Shown here: positions 53,543 to 55,132 of the stretch, piece by piece
Position numbering within the stretch: the stretch's first letter is position 1
Layout of the letters: every line of letters begins with the position of its first letter
Position numbers and translations under genes: made by a program
DNA from: Acidimicrobiaceae bacterium
GTDB lineage: Bacteria; Actinomycetota; Acidimicrobiia; Acidimicrobiales; RAAP-2
Assembly (NCBI GenBank): GCA_027315005.1
Contig: DAHUZT010000064.1
Coordinates: 1-55,132 of the forward strand
Direction of reading: 5' to 3'
Length of the DNA: 55,132 nt
The notes under the pieces: model-generated
Database searches by the model: none
What the model was told of the DNA's origin: nothing
Seen by the model: the letters and a program-made list of their open reading frames with translations, nothing else

Positions 53543-53892
53543 TGAATACGCCATGGAACCGGTCTACGGTCGTGGTCCGGAATGTTGGGGCTTCACCCGC
53601 CCATCCTTCTGACATTCTTACGGATCACGGACGCGTCTTCACCGGACGTTCAGAATGGCCTTGTACGGTGGCTTACGTGCTGGACAACCCATCGGTGCTG
53701 GACAACCCGGTGAAAACTGCTGATCGGGAGATCATGTCGGTCCGGTACAGCGCCTCCGGCCTCGGCGCACAAGCGGCGCCCGATGGTGGCAGTGGGCTTC
53801 GGCCATGACCATCCATTCGGGTTGGTCCTTGGTATCTTGATCGTGCGGAGAGTCGCTCCCTTGATGAGGATCCACGCACGCAGTCATCGACT
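53543..53892. other. Gap after the sensor kinase
   Basis: About 350 bp. It contains GTGCTGGACAACCC twice, at 53677-53690 and 53695-53708, with an 18-bp offset. TATCTT near 53829 may be a -10 element for the gene that follows. A plus-strand frame of 88 codons spans the repeat but looks compositional. I support no gene here. Confidence 0.35.
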
Positions 53893-55107
53893 ATGAGCAC
53901 GCCCTACACCACACAGCGATCCGTGCCCGGCAGCCGTCGCGGGATCTCCCAAGAGCGACGGCGCCTCTACCGGCGTCGCCGGATCAAAGTCGCCATCGCG
54001 GCGGTGCTCGCTGTGGTCGTGCTCTCCTCAGGGATCTCCCTGGTCGGGGCCTTGACCAACCCGTCACTCGGCAGTTCCTTGCCCGCCCGCCTCGCCGAGT
54101 GGACCCGGAGCCATGGCGGGGCCAGCTGCGTCAACTGGGCGGAGAACGTCTGGTACAGCCATCACGCGCCGAAAGTCGGGGGGAAACCCCCGGCCGGCTC
54201 CATCCGCAAGGCCCACGCGCCGACCGTGGCCGTGACGACCGGTCCCCCCCATCTGCCACCACCTTCGCCGATCATCCCGTTCGCCAGCCCCCCGATCCCC
54301 GGGGAAGGCCAGTGGTCCCCGGCCGGCAGGCTGGTCGGGGGCATCCCGGCCATCTACGAGACGACCCTCCGTCCCGACGCTATCCACACCAGCTACGTGG
54401 TCGGTGTGGCCTGGATGGACACCAAGCTGCTCAAGGCCACGTTGTACTCGGGGAACCAGATCCCCGGGGGTGGTCCATACACCAACACGGCACCGATCCA
54501 GCCGTCTGCAGCAAGCTCACTCGTGTCCGCTTTCAATGCCGGGTTCCTCATGTCGGCAGCCAACGGGGGCTACTACACCGATGGGCAGATGATCATGCCC
54601 TTGCGTAGCGGCGCCGCCTCTTTCGTCGTGTACCGGAACGGTACGTCGACAGTCGGGGCATGGGGCAGCAACTTGACGATGACGCCGAACGTGGTCTCGG
54701 TGCGCCAGAACCTGGATCTGGTGGTCAACAACGGCCAACCAGTCCCTGGGCTCAACGCCAACGACACGACCCAATGGGGGGCGACACTCGGCGGTCAGAT
54801 CTACGTCTGGCGGTCGGGCCTCGGGGTCACCGCCAACGGTGCCCTCGTCTACGTCGGTGGCCCAGGGCTCAACATCACCGATCTCGCCAACCTGTTGGTC
54901 CGTGCCGGAGCGGTACGCGCCATGGAGCTCGACATCAACACCGACTGGGTGAACTACTCCACCTATAAGCCGTCCACACCAGGAGGCCTGGCCAGTCCGA
55001 GCAATGGTTCGGTGCTGGTGACCGGAATGACAGGAGGACCCGCACGGTACTTCCAGTCGTGGTGGCAGAGGGACTTCATCACCATGTCCTCGGCATATCC
55101 CGGCTGA
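53893..55107 (+). CDS. Membrane-anchored phosphodiester glycosidase-family (NAGPA/DUF2233) protein
   Basis: A 404-residue exported protein. A very basic N terminus (RRGISQERRRLYRRRRIK) precedes one membrane helix (about 31-53), then a Pro-rich linker (about 100-140) reaching into the cell wall or periplasm-like space. The C-terminal domain (about 145-395) has VSAFNAGFLMSAANGGYYTDG, DTTQWGATLGGQIYVWRSG and NLLVRAGAVRAMELDINTDW, which match the phosphodiester glycosidase family that uncovers sugar 1-phosphodiesters. In many bacteria such proteins are linked to exopolysaccharide or cell-wall glycan metabolism. The stop is 25 bp from the window end. Confidence 0.82.
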   Translation: MSTPYTTQRSVPGSRRGISQERRRLYRRRRIKVAIAAVLAVVVLSSGISLVGALTNPSLGSSLPARLAEWTRSHGGASCVNWAENVWYSHHAPKVGGKPPAGSIRKAHAPTVAVTTGPPHLPPPSPIIPFASPPIPGEGQWSPAGRLVGGIPAIYETTLRPDAIHTSYVVGVAWMDTKLLKATLYSGNQIPGGGPYTNTAPIQPSAASSLVSAFNAGFLMSAANGGYYTDGQMIMPLRSGAASFVVYRNGTSTVGAWGSNLTMTPNVVSVRQNLDLVVNNGQPVPGLNANDTTQWGATLGGQIYVWRSGLGVTANGALVYVGGPGLNITDLANLLVRAGAVRAMELDINTDWVNYSTYKPSTPGGLASPSNGSVLVTGMTGGPARYFQSWWQRDFITMSSAYPG

Positions 55108-55132
55108 GCCGTGCTGGTTGGCTTGAGCCGTG

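Noticed and set aside
53542-53808. 88-codon frame after the sensor kinase
   Set aside because: Spans a direct repeat, has no domain and no ribosome binding site; its start merely adjoins the kinase stop.
1-55132. tRNA genes, CRISPR arrays, insertion sequences or prophage modules
   Set aside because: No T-loop-like tRNA signatures, no regularly spaced palindromic repeats, and no transposase, integrase or phage structural proteins were seen; only short tandem repeats exist.

Overview
The window is GC-rich and reads as a chromosomal segment of an actinobacterium (Actinomycetota). The pointers are a wecA-atpI-atpB-E-F-H order as in mycobacteria, a mycobacterial-type SerC, a type-1 thiolase-like protein, many ATGA/GTGA gene overlaps, and several starts lying 6 nt downstream of a TANNNT-like hexamer (leaderless mRNAs). 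An Acidimicrobiia-like lineage is my best guess, but this is inference; there is no rRNA, tRNA or other marker to settle it, and I saw no tRNA, CRISPR array or insertion sequence.

Left part (1-13 kb). A minus-strand cluster runs rpiB-glyA-wecA-atpZ-atpI-atpB-atpE-atpF-atpH and leaves the window inside atpH. rpiB is divergent from a catalytically impaired thiolase-like gene. Next come a minus-strand UPF0104-type flippase, a class C beta-lactamase-like serine hydrolase and a secreted beta-helix protein.

Amino-acid block (12.6-25.5 kb). greA-leuC-leuD runs on plus. serA and aspartate aminotransferase are on minus, with serC divergent. The minus-strand branched-chain pathway ilvD-ilvB-ilvN-ilvC follows. 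Between ilvD and ilvB lies a complete attenuator: a promoter, a leaderless 16-residue leader peptide rich in Val/Leu/Ile, a perfect 9-bp terminator hairpin with a T tract, then three 23-bp tandem repeats before the ilvB ribosome binding site.

Middle accessory genes (25.8-31.1 kb). These are a haloalkane dehalogenase, a DUF2237 protein, an orphan ParA-type ATPase, a secreted alpha/alpha-toroid plus Ig-like protein, and a Tat-exported lipoprotein of the phospholipase C family.

Most unusual block (31.4-46 kb). A 36-codon ORF is coupled to two tandem MutS-like ATPases that lack mismatch-recognition domains and carry Asn-Glu instead of Asp-Glu in Walker B. They converge, with a 26-bp overlap, on a dynamin-like GTPase. 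Upstream of that GTPase on the same strand are enolase, a universal stress protein and a six-gene membrane complex related to hydrogenase-4/formate hydrogenlyase. Both CxxC motifs of its NiFe-site subunit and all four N2-cluster cysteines of its small subunit are replaced, while the antiporter-type subunits keep their Glu/Lys residues. This is an energy-converting-hydrogenase-related (Ehr-type) complex that cannot bind a NiFe centre, and it is the best candidate here for undescribed biology, together with the MutS pair and GTPase.

Right end (46.4-55.1 kb). A histidine phosphatase, a cyclopropane-fatty-acid synthase, an esterase/short-chain dehydrogenase pair, an OmpR-type two-component system preceded by an 18-bp tandem duplication, and a membrane-anchored phosphodiester-glycosidase-family protein complete the window.
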